Positions 4,938 to 13,010 of a stretch of 26,577 nt of DNA are shown here, one piece after another; positions within the stretch are counted from its first letter, which is position 1, and the number at the start of each line of letters is the position of its first letter. The notes beneath the pieces were generated by a model. The model was not told the origin of the DNA. It saw only the letters and a program-made list of their open reading frames with translations, and made no database searches. The stretch comes from UBA3263 sp964549975. Its GTDB lineage: Bacteria > Bacteroidota > Bacteroidia > Bacteroidales > Muribaculaceae. The translations under genes were made by a program, and so were the position numbers. The stretch lies in NCBI GenBank assembly GCA_964549975.1, contig CAZJWM010000017.1:1-26577 (forward strand), written 5' to 3'.

Positions 4938-7803
4938 CTTCTTGTTCTTCAGCGGCAGGCTCTTCGGGGGCAGAGTCGTCGTCGGGCAGGGCTGCCTGCT
5001 GCTCGGTGTGGTCGAGCGAGGCTTCGGCGGCGGCGCGGAAATATTGTTCGAAGGTGGCGCCGTGGCTGATGAGGGTCTCGAAGTTTTTCTGTGAAATCAC
5101 CACGGGGGTCACCTCGGAGGGAAGGGTGAGTTCGCGGTCTTTTTCCATCACGGAGATGTAGTGATTCACCTCGTTTTCGTTGGCAAAGCCCTTGACCAGA
5201 AGCATGCCCAGGCGGCCGAAGGTGAGTTGCTCCAAGTCGAAGTCTTTCACCACAAAGGTGTTGAAATTGTGGCGCGCAATGGCAAAGAGCAGGGCGTTTG
5301 CGCTGACTTCGTCGGTGGAGTAGACCAGGGCCAGGAGCATGGGCTGATTGGGGTTGAAGTCGAATTCGGCAGCGGCTATTGAGTCGGGGTTGCCGCCGGC
5401 GGCGCTGCCCAGACTGATGTCCCAAATCATGCCGCGGAGGTTCGACGTGGCGTCGGCGTTGAGTTTGCGGCCGGCAGCCATGCCCTTGAGGTAGGCCGAA
5501 GCCACAGGCGAGATGTCGGTCTCGGGATAGCGTTCGAGCAGTTCGCGCAGTGTGACATTAAATTCGTCGGGTTTCTTCTCGGTGACGTAGGCCAGGGCGT
5601 GGAGGAACATGAATTTGGGCATTGCCGGGGCCACGGGATAGCGGCGCATCATCTCCTGATAGGTGTCGTGGACGGCCGAGTTGCGATTTTCGAGATAGGC
5701 GGTGTAGGCGCGGTCGTAGAGTTCGCGCTGCACTTGCGGCATCTGGCGGAGGTTTTCCACGTAGTTGGGGTCTTGCAGAGCCACGCCATATTTCGAGTCG
5801 GCAAAGTCGGTGAGGATGGCCGTGCGCCAGGGGTCGGCCTCGGCCGGTTGCTCCAGACGCATATACATCATGTAGAGGTTATAGTAGACGTCGAGGCGAT
5901 AGACGTTGTCGGGGTAGTCGCGCAGCAGGCGGTCCCACTGGCGGCGTGCTGCGGGGAAGTCTTCGAGCTTGTCGCGCAGGATTGAGCCCATGGTGTAGAG
6001 GCCCTCTTGAATCACCTCATGCGAGGTTTGTTTCTGCTCGTCGGTGGTGGGGATTTGCGCCAGATAATATTCGCGATAGTGAGGGTCGGCCACGCGCTCC
6101 ATGGCCTCACGGGCGCTGTCGGTGAGTTCGGCGTTGGCTCCGCGGTCGAGGGCCAAGGAGTCGCCTTGGGCCGAGTCGGAGTCTTCGTCAGTGTCGGCGG
6201 AGTCGAAGTCGGAGAATGAATAGGTCGACTTGTTGCGGCGGCGCCAGTCGTCTTCGAGCTTGCGCGAGCCCCAAGTGCGCTGGAAGGTGGTGCGGCCGGC
6301 GGCCACCGTGGCAGTGTTGTAGAAATACCACGAGTCGTCGGAGTTCATCTGGAATTGCTGGGGCGTTTTGGCCGACGAGGTCATGCTGCCGGCATTTGCG
6401 GCGGCCGTTGCCTCATGTTCGGCGCGGGCGGCCTCTTCGGCCTCCTCTTTCTCCTTCTTTTTCAGGTCGGAGATTATGCGGTCTATCACGGCCAAGCGCT
6501 CCTTTTCGGGCATGGCGGCCAGGCGCAGGAGCGAGTCTTGGATAGTGACGTTGTTGGCGTAGACCGAGAGCTCGTCGAGCACGTCGGAGCGGCGGCGCAG
6601 CAGCTTCAGGTTGGGATAGTCTTCGGGGAGTTTGCTCACCGACGATGAGTAGCAGGGTTGCGCCTTGTCGTATTTTCCCTGAGCGAAATAGATTTCGCCC
6701 AGAGTGATGTCGTTGATGGCTTTCTCGATGCCCTGACGGGTGGACTTCTCGGAGGCGAGCACGTAGTTTTCCACGGCGTGGGCCGTGTCGCCGCGCGAGA
6801 GGTAGAGATTGCCTATGGCATAGTAGATTTGGTCGAGATACTCCTTGTTGCGGCTCTGGGAGGTGAGACGGCGCAGGGCGCGCACCTCCGGGGCGATGTT
6901 TTTGCCACTATAGACTTCGCTCTGCTTGATGCGGGCGTTGAGTTTGGTGCGATAGGTTGCGCCACCGCCACCGGCGGCGGCTCCGTAGGCCTTGTAGGCG
7001 AGTCGGCGGTCGCCCACGGCGCTGTAGCATTGACCCAGGAGGAAATTCAACCTCACGCGCTGGGCACCAGAGGCACCCTTGATGGCGGAGCGCAGCGGAG
7101 TGATGGCAGCCGAGTAGTCGCGGCGACGCACGGCAATGTCGGCTTCCACAAAGTCGTAGAGGCGTTGCAGCCCGGTGGTGGGCAGTTCGTCGCGCTTCAC
7201 GCGCTTGAGGATGCCTTCGGCCTCGTTTGGCCAGTCGGCGGCCACGTAGGAGCGAGCTTGCCAGAGCTGGGCCTCGGCCACGGTGGAGGGGAGCCAGCCA
7301 AAGTGGCGCGAAATGTAATAGAATGTGGCGGCAGCGCCGAGGAAGTCGCCGCCCATATATTGGCTGCGCCCCATCATCATCCACGCGTTGTGGATAAACG
7401 GGTTATATTCCTCGCGTTTGAGCCACGCCTTTTGGGCATCGCTGCTCTTGCCCGACTTTCGGGCGGGACGTTTCTTGATGGAGTGGAGCTGAATTGACTT
7501 CTGCGCCTTCTCGATGGAGCGCTTGAAGTCGCCCGAAGGCTGCGGCGCTTGGGAGTTGCCGTAGGCCTCGGCGGGGTGGAGATAGAGGGTGGAGGTGTAG
7601 TCGTCGGCATATTTTTGCTCCATGTCGGCGAGGGTCTCCTGATAGTGTTTGTTGCCGTTGTAGTAGACGTTATAGCGGGTGATAAACGCTTGATAGCGAC
7701 GGCTTGCGGCGGTGTTTTTCTGCGCTGAACACGACGCGAGCAGCGCCGCGGAAACCACGGCGCCACAGAGCAGTTGGATAATGCCGCAGCGCTTCATATA
7801 CAA
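4912..7803 (-). CDS. TPR lipoprotein of the SprE/PorW type
   Basis: A 963-residue lipoprotein. The signal peptide ends in a lipobox (LASC, Cys25 from the first Met; a second Met at residue 3, position 7797, is equally likely). The early segment RYQAFITRYNVYYNGNKHY resembles the conserved start of SprE/PorW lipoproteins. TPR-like helical repeats fill most of residues 40-420 and 560-720, separated by a charged linker (about 440-560). A compact C-terminal region (about 800-900, ending in NHYISVMEKD) also fits that family, and an acidic tail follows. SprE/PorW is known to connect parts of the type IX secretion system in the periplasm. In gut Bacteroidales related proteins also occur where the full T9SS is unproven, so the role here is inference. 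It is last in a run that begins with a GH29 gene, 24 bases after birA. Confidence 0.75.
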   Translation of the reverse strand: MYMKRCGIIQLLCGAVVSAALLASCSAQKNTAASRRYQAFITRYNVYYNGNKHYQETLADMEQKYADDYTSTLYLHPAEAYGNSQAPQPSGDFKRSIEKAQKSIQLHSIKKRPARKSGKSSDAQKAWLKREEYNPFIHNAWMMMGRSQYMGGDFLGAAATFYYISRHFGWLPSTVAEAQLWQARSYVAADWPNEAEGILKRVKRDELPTTGLQRLYDFVEADIAVRRRDYSAAITPLRSAIKGASGAQRVRLNFLLGQCYSAVGDRRLAYKAYGAAAGGGGATYRTKLNARIKQSEVYSGKNIAPEVRALRRLTSQSRNKEYLDQIYYAIGNLYLSRGDTAHAVENYVLASEKSTRQGIEKAINDITLGEIYFAQGKYDKAQPCYSSSVSKLPEDYPNLKLLRRRSDVLDELSVYANNVTIQDSLLRLAAMPEKERLAVIDRIISDLKKKEKEEAEEAARAEHEATAAANAGSMTSSAKTPQQFQMNSDDSWYFYNTATVAAGRTTFQRTWGSRKLEDDWRRRNKSTYSFSDFDSADTDEDSDSAQGDSLALDRGANAELTDSAREAMERVADPHYREYYLAQIPTTDEQKQTSHEVIQEGLYTMGSILRDKLEDFPAARRQWDRLLRDYPDNVYRLDVYYNLYMMYMRLEQPAEADPWRTAILTDFADSKYGVALQDPNYVENLRQMPQVQRELYDRAYTAYLENRNSAVHDTYQEMMRRYPVAPAMPKFMFLHALAYVTEKKPDEFNVTLRELLERYPETDISPVASAYLKGMAAGRKLNADATSNLRGMIWDISLGSAAGGNPDSIAAAEFDFNPNQPMLLALVYSTDEVSANALLFAIARHNFNTFVVKDFDLEQLTFGRLGMLLVKGFANENEVNHYISVMEKDRELTLPSEVTPVVISQKNFETLISHGATFEQYFRAAAEASLDHTEQQAALPDDDSAPEEPAAEEQEEPLNGEAD

Positions 7804-7827
7804 TCTATAACGCAGTTTCGGGTGGTT

Positions 7828-8517
7828 TTATTGCGCCGACAGGGGGAAGACCTCCTTGAAGGCAAATGCGCGCGAGTCGATGATGATGTGGCCGTCGGGG
7901 AGCACGTCGTCGATGGCAGCGCTGAAGATTTCGCCTTGGGCGGTGCGCCAGGGCCAGACGCCGGTGCCGCGCCAGAGGCGGCGGCGATATTCGTCGTGAT
8001 TGGCCATGGAGAGGCGACGCAAGATGTTGCCACACATCCGGGCGGCCAGGGCTGCCGTGGAGTGGGTGCGGCCGGTGAGTTGCGCAATCGACACGGGGTT
8101 GGGCGCATCGCTCCGCCAGGTGAGTTGGTTGACGTTGAGGCCTATTCCGGCGATGCTGCGCGCAATCGCGGCGCCGGAGAGGGAATTTTCGATGAGTATG
8201 CCGCAGACTTTGCGGTCGGCCACGTAGATGTCGTTGGGCCACTTGACGGCCACGTCGGCGATGCCCAGCGAGTCGAGCAGGTCCACAACGCCCAGGGCCA
8301 CGGCTTCGCTCACCTCAAACTGGCGCGCCGCGGGGATAGCCTCGGGCCTGAGCATCAGCGAGAGGGTGATGTTTTCGCCGGGGGCGGCTTCCCAGGAGTT
8401 GCCGCGCTGGCCGCGTCCGGCCGTTTGCTCACGCGCCATCAACGCGTAGCCGTGAGGGGCGTAGGCGGCGATGGCGGCGTTGGTGGATGGGCAGCTGTCG
8501 ATAATCTCTATTCGCAT
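7828..8517 (-). CDS. birA: Biotin--[acetyl-CoA-carboxylase] ligase
   Basis: A 229-residue cytoplasmic enzyme that makes biotinyl-AMP and transfers biotin to the carrier lysine of biotin-dependent carboxylases. The catalytic-domain motifs are clear: biotin/AMP loop GRGQRG (34-39), KWPND (92-96) and KVCGILIE (103-110). The N-terminal winged-helix repressor domain of E. coli BirA is absent, so this is the short, enzyme-only form and should not regulate biotin synthesis itself. It overlaps the end of tsaE by 10 bases, an arrangement seen in other Bacteroidetes, and is followed after 24 bases by the SprE/PorW-like gene. Confidence 0.93.
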   Translation of the reverse strand: MRIEIIDSCPSTNAAIAAYAPHGYALMAREQTAGRGQRGNSWEAAPGENITLSLMLRPEAIPAARQFEVSEAVALGVVDLLDSLGIADVAVKWPNDIYVADRKVCGILIENSLSGAAIARSIAGIGLNVNQLTWRSDAPNPVSIAQLTGRTHSTAALAARMCGNILRRLSMANHDEYRRRLWRGTGVWPWRTAQGEIFSAAIDDVLPDGHIIIDSRAFAFKEVFPLSAQ

Positions 8518-8939
8518 TCCACGGTGAGCGTGCGTGAGCCGTCGGCGTTGACGGCAATGGTGGCGTCGATGGTGTCGGCGGGCAGGAGGGGTTCAATGCG
8601 GTCGGGCCATTCGATGAGACACAGGGCGCCGCAGTCGAAATAGTCTTCCACGCCCATGTCGAGGGCCTCTTCGAGGTCTTCGATGCGATACATGTCGAAG
8701 TGGTAGATGAGTTCGGCGGTGGTGTCCGAGCGATATTCATTGATGATGGCAAACGTGGGACTATTGGTGGGGTCGGTTTCCACGCCGAGTTCGTGGCAGA
8801 GGGCGTTGATAAACGTGGTTTTGCCGGCGCCCATTTCGCCGTGGAAAGCCACCACGGTGCGGTCGCCCATCAGGGAGATAAACTCGCGAGCTGCCTGAGG
8901 CAGCTCGCTGAGTGATTTGATAGAGATGGTGTGAGTCAT
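8508..8939 (-). CDS. tsaE: tRNA threonylcarbamoyladenosine (t6A) complex ATPase TsaE
   Basis: A 143-residue P-loop protein that drives the TsaBDE complex installing t6A at position 37 of ANN-decoding tRNAs. Walker A is GEMGAGKT (34-41). SPTF (60-63) and the later IEWP are family hallmarks, and the length is normal. The ATG directly abuts the stop codon of the GEVED-domain gene (zero spacing), and the end overlaps birA. A perfect 10-bp hairpin lies within codons 11-18 (8886-8908), so output may be tuned separately from the upstream secreted-protein genes. Confidence 0.95.
   Translation of the reverse strand: MTHTISIKSLSELPQAAREFISLMGDRTVVAFHGEMGAGKTTFINALCHELGVETDPTNSPTFAIINEYRSDTTAELIYHFDMYRIEDLEEALDMGVEDYFDCGALCLIEWPDRIEPLLPADTIDATIAVNADGSRTLTVECE
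8886..8908. other. Strong hairpin inside the start of tsaE
   Basis: GCGAGCTGCC and GGCAGCTCGC form a perfect 10-pair G+C-rich stem with a three-base loop, about 30 bases after the tsaE start. The encoded residues (SELPQAARE) are unremarkable, so the symmetry may be selected at the RNA level, or it may be chance. No T-run follows on either strand, so it is not a standard terminator. Confidence 0.55.
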
Positions 8940-11210
8940 TTATTTAATGATAATCTTTTTGCCGTCGCGGATGTAGACGCCGTGGCGGGCAGTGTCGGGG
9001 TTGACGCGTCGACCGGTCAGGTCGTAGGTGAGGCCGGTTTGCGCCGGAGCGGCTGCGGAGATTTCGTCGATGCTGCTGAGGGCGCTCACGCGAAAGGTGA
9101 AGTCCAACACACCGCCGCCGTTGTCGTCGATGTTGTTAGAGCCGAAGCCATACTGGCCGCCGGGATAGAGGGCGTTCCAGTCCATGATGAAGCGGGCATA
9201 GTAGTCGCCGGGGGCACGGTTGGCGTCCACGGTGAAGTTGGGCAGCTTGGTCCAGAAGTCTTCGTTGGCGCCGCCGGCCACGTCGAAGCTTTCGCCCAGG
9301 GAGTTTTTCTTCTCATAGAAGGAGTAGCTCACCAGGTCGGAGCCTTCGGCGGGGGTGCCGTCTTCGTTGATGGTGGCGGTGAGTTCATTGTCCTTGCCCC
9401 AGTCGATGTAGAGGTAGCCGTGCATGGCGCGGCCGGTGTAGTCGATGGTGCCGGAGACGGTCTCACCGGCCACGGCTTCCACCACAGTGTCGAAGGCCTG
9501 AGTGTAGACCTTGTAAGGGGTGGAGTCGTCGGCTGTCACCTTCTGAGCGCCGCGCGAGGGGGAGGTCAGGGTGATGGCGTTGAGGTGGCGGTCGGTGCGC
9601 GAAAATGTGAGATTGCTGTCGAAGTTCAGGGGGATCATGGTGAACTGTTCGCCAAGGGTGCCCTGTTCGGCCATGTTGCCTTCAATGCGAGCTTCTCCGC
9701 CCATCATGGCCGATGCGGGGATGGTGCCGATGCCGTCGTCGTCGAATTCGCTGCGAGCGAGTTTGGCGGTGAACCATTGGGTGTTGCCATGTTTGTCGAG
9801 CTGATCGCCGGAGAGGTTGAAGCCGTAGTAGACGGTCAGGCCGTTGGCCTCAAAGCCCTTTTCGGGAGCCATCTTCACCTTGAAGTCTTGGCCGCAAGCG
9901 GTCTTGTAGCTGTCGAGCTTCTGACCGTCGGCGGTGAGCACTTCGCCGTTGAGCTGGAAGTCGTTGACGGTGATTTCCGAGCCGTGGACGCAGAGCATAG
10001 CGTCGGCAATGACGCCGCCATTGTCGGTGATGAGGTTAGATGAGTCGGTGTTGCCGCCGGGATCGGAGCTTGCCCAGTCAACTTTGAAGCGGATGCGATA
10101 CATGCCGGGAGTCAGGTCGGCGGGCAGAGTGAAGGCGGGCATGGTCATGGAGTTGCGCGAGGAGCCGCTCACGGTGGCGCCGTTGGAGTTGACGCCGGTG
10201 TCGTCGCCGGAGGCCGATGAGTCGTAGTTAGACTTCGACACGAAGGAGAAGGCCACGAGTTCGTTGCCGTCACCGAGAGAGCCGTCGGTGTTGATCACCG
10301 GTTCGAAGCGGCCGTCGTTGTTGTAGTCGATATAGCAGAAGGCGTTCATCCAAGTGCCGGAGTAGGCCACGGCGGGGGTGATTTTGTCGCCGGGCTTGGC
10401 GGTGAACATCTGCGAGGTGCAGTCCTTGTAGATGGTCTTGTTGGAGGCCTGGTCGAGGGCAATGGATTGGGCGCCGTCGGAGCTGCCGGAGATGCTGATG
10501 GCCGTTGAATAGCGGTCGGTGCGGGTCATCGCCAGGGTGGACTTTTCGCCGAGGTTGATGGTGTAGTATTCGTAGCTCACGCGGGGTGTGGGCGAGGAAT
10601 TAATCACCACGTCGTCGACGTAGAAGAGGAAGTCGGAGGTCAGAGCGTGGGGGCTTTCGCAGTCGGGCACCACCACCAACGAGCGCACGTCGATGCCGCC
10701 GGCGCCTTTGATGGCAAACACGGCGTCAACCCACTTGTCGGTGGGGATGGTGTTGACAGAGGTTTCCCAGAATTGCTCGGTGTAGGGGTTTTGCGCCAGG
10801 CGCTCGGTGCGAGAGCCGAGGCCCACGAGCATCACGCGGCCCTCTTTGGGCTTGTGGATCATCACGTGGACATATTGCGTGGTGGTGGTGAGCTCAAAGG
10901 TTTCGGGCAGGTCGATGCGCACACCGAAGCGGTTGCCGGCAAAGCGCGAACGCTGAGCGCCGAGCACGTATTCCGATTCGTTGGCGGGCAGGCCCGTGGC
11001 CTCGTTGAGGCTCTTGTCGGGGTTGGGACACACGGCCACGTTGCCCTTGAGGACACCGGTGCGGAAGGGCGATTCCTCCCAGCAGTCGTAGACGTCGATG
11101 GCCTTATATGAGTCGGCGCTCTCAAAGTCGATGGTCGAGAGAGCTTGAGCCATGGAGGGCAGCAGCATAGCGGCGGCTGCCACAGCTATATATTGCTTGA
11201 TTTGTTTCAT
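8940..11210 (-). CDS. Secreted protein with two GEVED-like domains and a T9SS-like tail
   Basis: A 756-residue protein. The start at 11210 is chosen because it opens a signal peptide (MKQIKQYIAVAAAAMLLPSM, cleavage near 22); an upstream frame to 11273 only runs over the end of the fucosidase gene. Residues 24-205 may form a jelly-roll module. Two related modules follow (about 222-410 and 530-708). Each starts LxxxRTDR, has a central YIDY/YIDW strand and ends DNGG..D/..DDNGGG, as in the GEVED domain of secreted Bacteroidetes proteins. The end (712-756: SIDEIS, YDLTGRRV, GVYIRDGKKIIIK) is the type A T9SS sorting-tail pattern. The function is unknown. It lies 19 bases after the GH29 gene, suggesting a shared role in glycan capture or surface display. 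Confidence 0.75.
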   Translation of the reverse strand: MKQIKQYIAVAAAAMLLPSMAQALSTIDFESADSYKAIDVYDCWEESPFRTGVLKGNVAVCPNPDKSLNEATGLPANESEYVLGAQRSRFAGNRFGVRIDLPETFELTTTTQYVHVMIHKPKEGRVMLVGLGSRTERLAQNPYTEQFWETSVNTIPTDKWVDAVFAIKGAGGIDVRSLVVVPDCESPHALTSDFLFYVDDVVINSSPTPRVSYEYYTINLGEKSTLAMTRTDRYSTAISISGSSDGAQSIALDQASNKTIYKDCTSQMFTAKPGDKITPAVAYSGTWMNAFCYIDYNNDGRFEPVINTDGSLGDGNELVAFSFVSKSNYDSSASGDDTGVNSNGATVSGSSRNSMTMPAFTLPADLTPGMYRIRFKVDWASSDPGGNTDSSNLITDNGGVIADAMLCVHGSEITVNDFQLNGEVLTADGQKLDSYKTACGQDFKVKMAPEKGFEANGLTVYYGFNLSGDQLDKHGNTQWFTAKLARSEFDDDGIGTIPASAMMGGEARIEGNMAEQGTLGEQFTMIPLNFDSNLTFSRTDRHLNAITLTSPSRGAQKVTADDSTPYKVYTQAFDTVVEAVAGETVSGTIDYTGRAMHGYLYIDWGKDNELTATINEDGTPAEGSDLVSYSFYEKKNSLGESFDVAGGANEDFWTKLPNFTVDANRAPGDYYARFIMDWNALYPGGQYGFGSNNIDDNGGGVLDFTFRVSALSSIDEISAAAPAQTGLTYDLTGRRVNPDTARHGVYIRDGKKIIIK

Positions 11211-11229
11211 GGGGAAGGAGTCAGTGGGA

Positions 11230-12729
11230 TTAATAGATTGACACGGTGTGGAGCAGCGGACAGGCTTTGCCATCCTTGAGGTTGATGCGCAGGCCCAACA
11301 CGTCGTAGCCGTTGCCGTGGGTGGAGGTGGAGCCGCTCATGGGGATGATGCGCTTGTAGCCGATGGTGGTGGTGGTCACGGCCGAGGCTACGCGTTGCCA
11401 TGTGGTGCCGTCGGTGGTGATTTCGATGTCGAATTCTTTCACGCGCTGGCCCTTGCGGATATACTCTTGCAGAGCAACGTAGTGCACATTGGTGGGTTCG
11501 TCCCAGGTGAAGGTGATGGTGGCTTGGATTTCGCCGTCGTTGGTGGCCCAATAGGTGTCGACGTCGCCGTCGGTGAGGTTTGAAGCGTCGTAGGTGCGAT
11601 TCTTACCGGCCGCGCGGGTCGACGAGGCGGTCACCTTGGCCTTGGGGGCAAGGTCGTTGCCCAGACGCACGTTGAGCACCTTGCCAAAGGTTTCCAACAC
11701 TTTGACGTCGGCATCGGGCAGCTTGCCGCGCTGGTCGGGCGGGAAGTTGAGGATGAGCGTGGCGTTGCGGCCCACGGTCTCCATATAGATTTTCCAGAGG
11801 TCTTGAGCAGACTTGACGTCCTCGCCGCTGTGCCAGAACCAGCCGCCGGTGGTGGCTTTGGCGTCTGATTCGCCGGCTTTCCAATAGGTGGCATCCTCGT
11901 CGCCGGAGGTGCCGGAGCCGTAACACCAGTTGGTTTCGCCGGCCCAACCGGCTTCGTTGCCAATCCAGCGGGCTTCGTCGCCCACGCCCCAGAGCACGCA
12001 GTTGGGGCTCACGGTGTGGACAGAGTCGCGCAGGTTGGGCACGTCGTAATATGTCGAAGCGTCGATGGTGCGCGTTTCGTTAGCGCCGCCATAGTAGCCG
12101 GAGCCGCCGTTTGCGCCGTCAAACCACATTTCAAACTGGTCGGAGCCATAGGCGGCCAGTTCGGCGCACTGACGCAGGAACACCTTGGAGGTGTATTGGT
12201 CGGTGCCGTCGCCATAGTAGGCGGAGTTGCGGTCCCAGGGGCTCACGTAGAAGCCGTATTTCATGTCGAGTTCACGCGCGGCTGCGCCGAAGAGTTCGGG
12301 GATGTTGGCATTGCGGCCATTGTCGTTGCCGGCGTTTTTAATAGAGTGAGTGGTCGTCTCGGTGGGCCACAGGCAGAAGCCGTCGTGGTGTTTCACCACG
12401 GCGATGCCGCCCTTCATGCCGCCGGCCTTCACGGCCTCGAGCCATTGCTTGGGGTCGGGCACCTCGGTGGGAGCATAGGTTGATTCGGTTTCGTCGCCGT
12501 TGCCCCACTCAAGCCCGGTGAAGGTGTTCATACCGTAATGGAAAAACGCATAAAACTCTGTTTCCATCCACTTGACCTGGCGGTCGTGTGGCACGGGATG
12601 AACCGGAGCCGGCTCATTGTCGGGATTGTCGAGCTGTTGCGTCACCAATGTAAGCGGTTGTTGCGCCATGGCGGTGGCCACGCAGGCGGCCATCGCTCCG
12701 AGAGCACACATTCTGAATATCGCTTTCAT
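11230..12729 (-). CDS. GH29 family alpha-L-fucosidase with a C-terminal F5/8-type carbohydrate-binding domain
   Basis: A 499-residue exported enzyme (signal peptide 1-22, ending AMA-QQ). The catalytic barrel (about 45-350) has FFHYGMNTF (62-70), KHHDGF (113-118) and EMWFDGANGG, in which Asp204 is the expected nucleophile of GH29 retaining fucosidases. Residues 365-499 form an F5/8 type C (CBM32-like) module: DGDVDTYWAT, then ITFTWDEP and a final LLHTVSIY. The likely substrates are terminal fucoses on host mucin or milk glycans. The barrel, sequence motifs and length fit family members annotated as alpha-L-fucosidase; linkage preference cannot be read from sequence. It is the first gene of the run to position 4912, with a promoter candidate about 60-90 bases upstream. 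Confidence 0.88.
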   Translation of the reverse strand: MKAIFRMCALGAMAACVATAMAQQPLTLVTQQLDNPDNEPAPVHPVPHDRQVKWMETEFYAFFHYGMNTFTGLEWGNGDETESTYAPTEVPDPKQWLEAVKAGGMKGGIAVVKHHDGFCLWPTETTTHSIKNAGNDNGRNANIPELFGAAARELDMKYGFYVSPWDRNSAYYGDGTDQYTSKVFLRQCAELAAYGSDQFEMWFDGANGGSGYYGGANETRTIDASTYYDVPNLRDSVHTVSPNCVLWGVGDEARWIGNEAGWAGETNWCYGSGTSGDEDATYWKAGESDAKATTGGWFWHSGEDVKSAQDLWKIYMETVGRNATLILNFPPDQRGKLPDADVKVLETFGKVLNVRLGNDLAPKAKVTASSTRAAGKNRTYDASNLTDGDVDTYWATNDGEIQATITFTWDEPTNVHYVALQEYIRKGQRVKEFDIEITTDGTTWQRVASAVTTTTIGYKRIIPMSGSTSTHGNGYDVLGLRINLKDGKACPLLHTVSIY

Positions 12730-12784
12730 GATTGGAAATGGATAAGGAGTTGGATGTGAAAAAAATTATTAATGATTTTGCTTG

Positions 12785-12815
12785 TAAATTTACGAATAAA
12801 AATTGACTCTCGCAA
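12785..12815 (-). promoter_or_regulatory. Promoter candidate for the GH29 gene run
   Basis: On the minus strand, TTGC (12812-12815), 19 bases and TAAATTTA (12785-12792) match the Bacteroidetes -33/-7 pattern with one base off in each box. The start codon is about 55 bases downstream. The rest of the intergenic stretch from 12880 to 12987 is made of short A+T-rich repeats. Confidence 0.5.
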
Positions 12816-12926
12816 TAGCCCCGGCTTTTTCGCCCGGAATCGGAATAGTGCGGCAATGCTCCAGCGAGACATCGCCGCACAAATGAGTCTAATTAGTCTA
12901 ATTGGCCCAATTGGCCCAATTCAGAA

Positions 12927-12986
12927 CTAAAAACTAAAAACTGAAAACTAAAAGACTTTCAATTATCAATTTTCAATTTTCAATTA
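12927..12986. repeat. A+T-rich degenerate short repeats (AACTAAAA and TTTTCAATT)
   Basis: The first half repeats ACTAAAA/ACTGAAA units and the second repeats TCAATT units (CAATTTTCAATTTTCAATT). Almost the same TTGAAAATTGAAAA core appears inverted at 23335-23350. Such low-complexity spacers are frequent between Bacteroidales genes. No gene is seen in them. Confidence 0.6.
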
Positions 12987-12987
12987 T

Positions 12988-13010
12988 TCAAAGGCGCTCG
13001 GCGCCTTTGA
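12988..13010. terminator. Perfect hairpin overlapping the miaB stop codon
   Basis: TCAAAGGCGC, TCG, GCGCCTTTGA is a perfect 10-pair stem with a three-base loop. On the minus strand it includes the miaB stop codon and is followed by A+T-rich sequence without a long T-run. It probably marks the 3' end of the LRR-to-miaB run. The hairpin at 4907-4937 overlaps a stop codon in the same way. Confidence 0.6.

Noticed and set aside
6658..7497. 279-residue plus-strand open frame opposite the SprE/PorW-like gene
   Set aside because: A shadow frame antisense to a well-supported lipoprotein gene.
8931..10043. 370-residue plus-strand open frame opposite the GEVED gene
   Set aside because: A low-complexity Val/Gly/Ala translation with no recognisable motif; it is explained by the codon bias of the opposite strand.
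8940..12729. Classical polysaccharide utilisation locus
   Set aside because: No SusC/SusD pair, no hybrid two-component or ECF regulator, and only one glycoside hydrolase.
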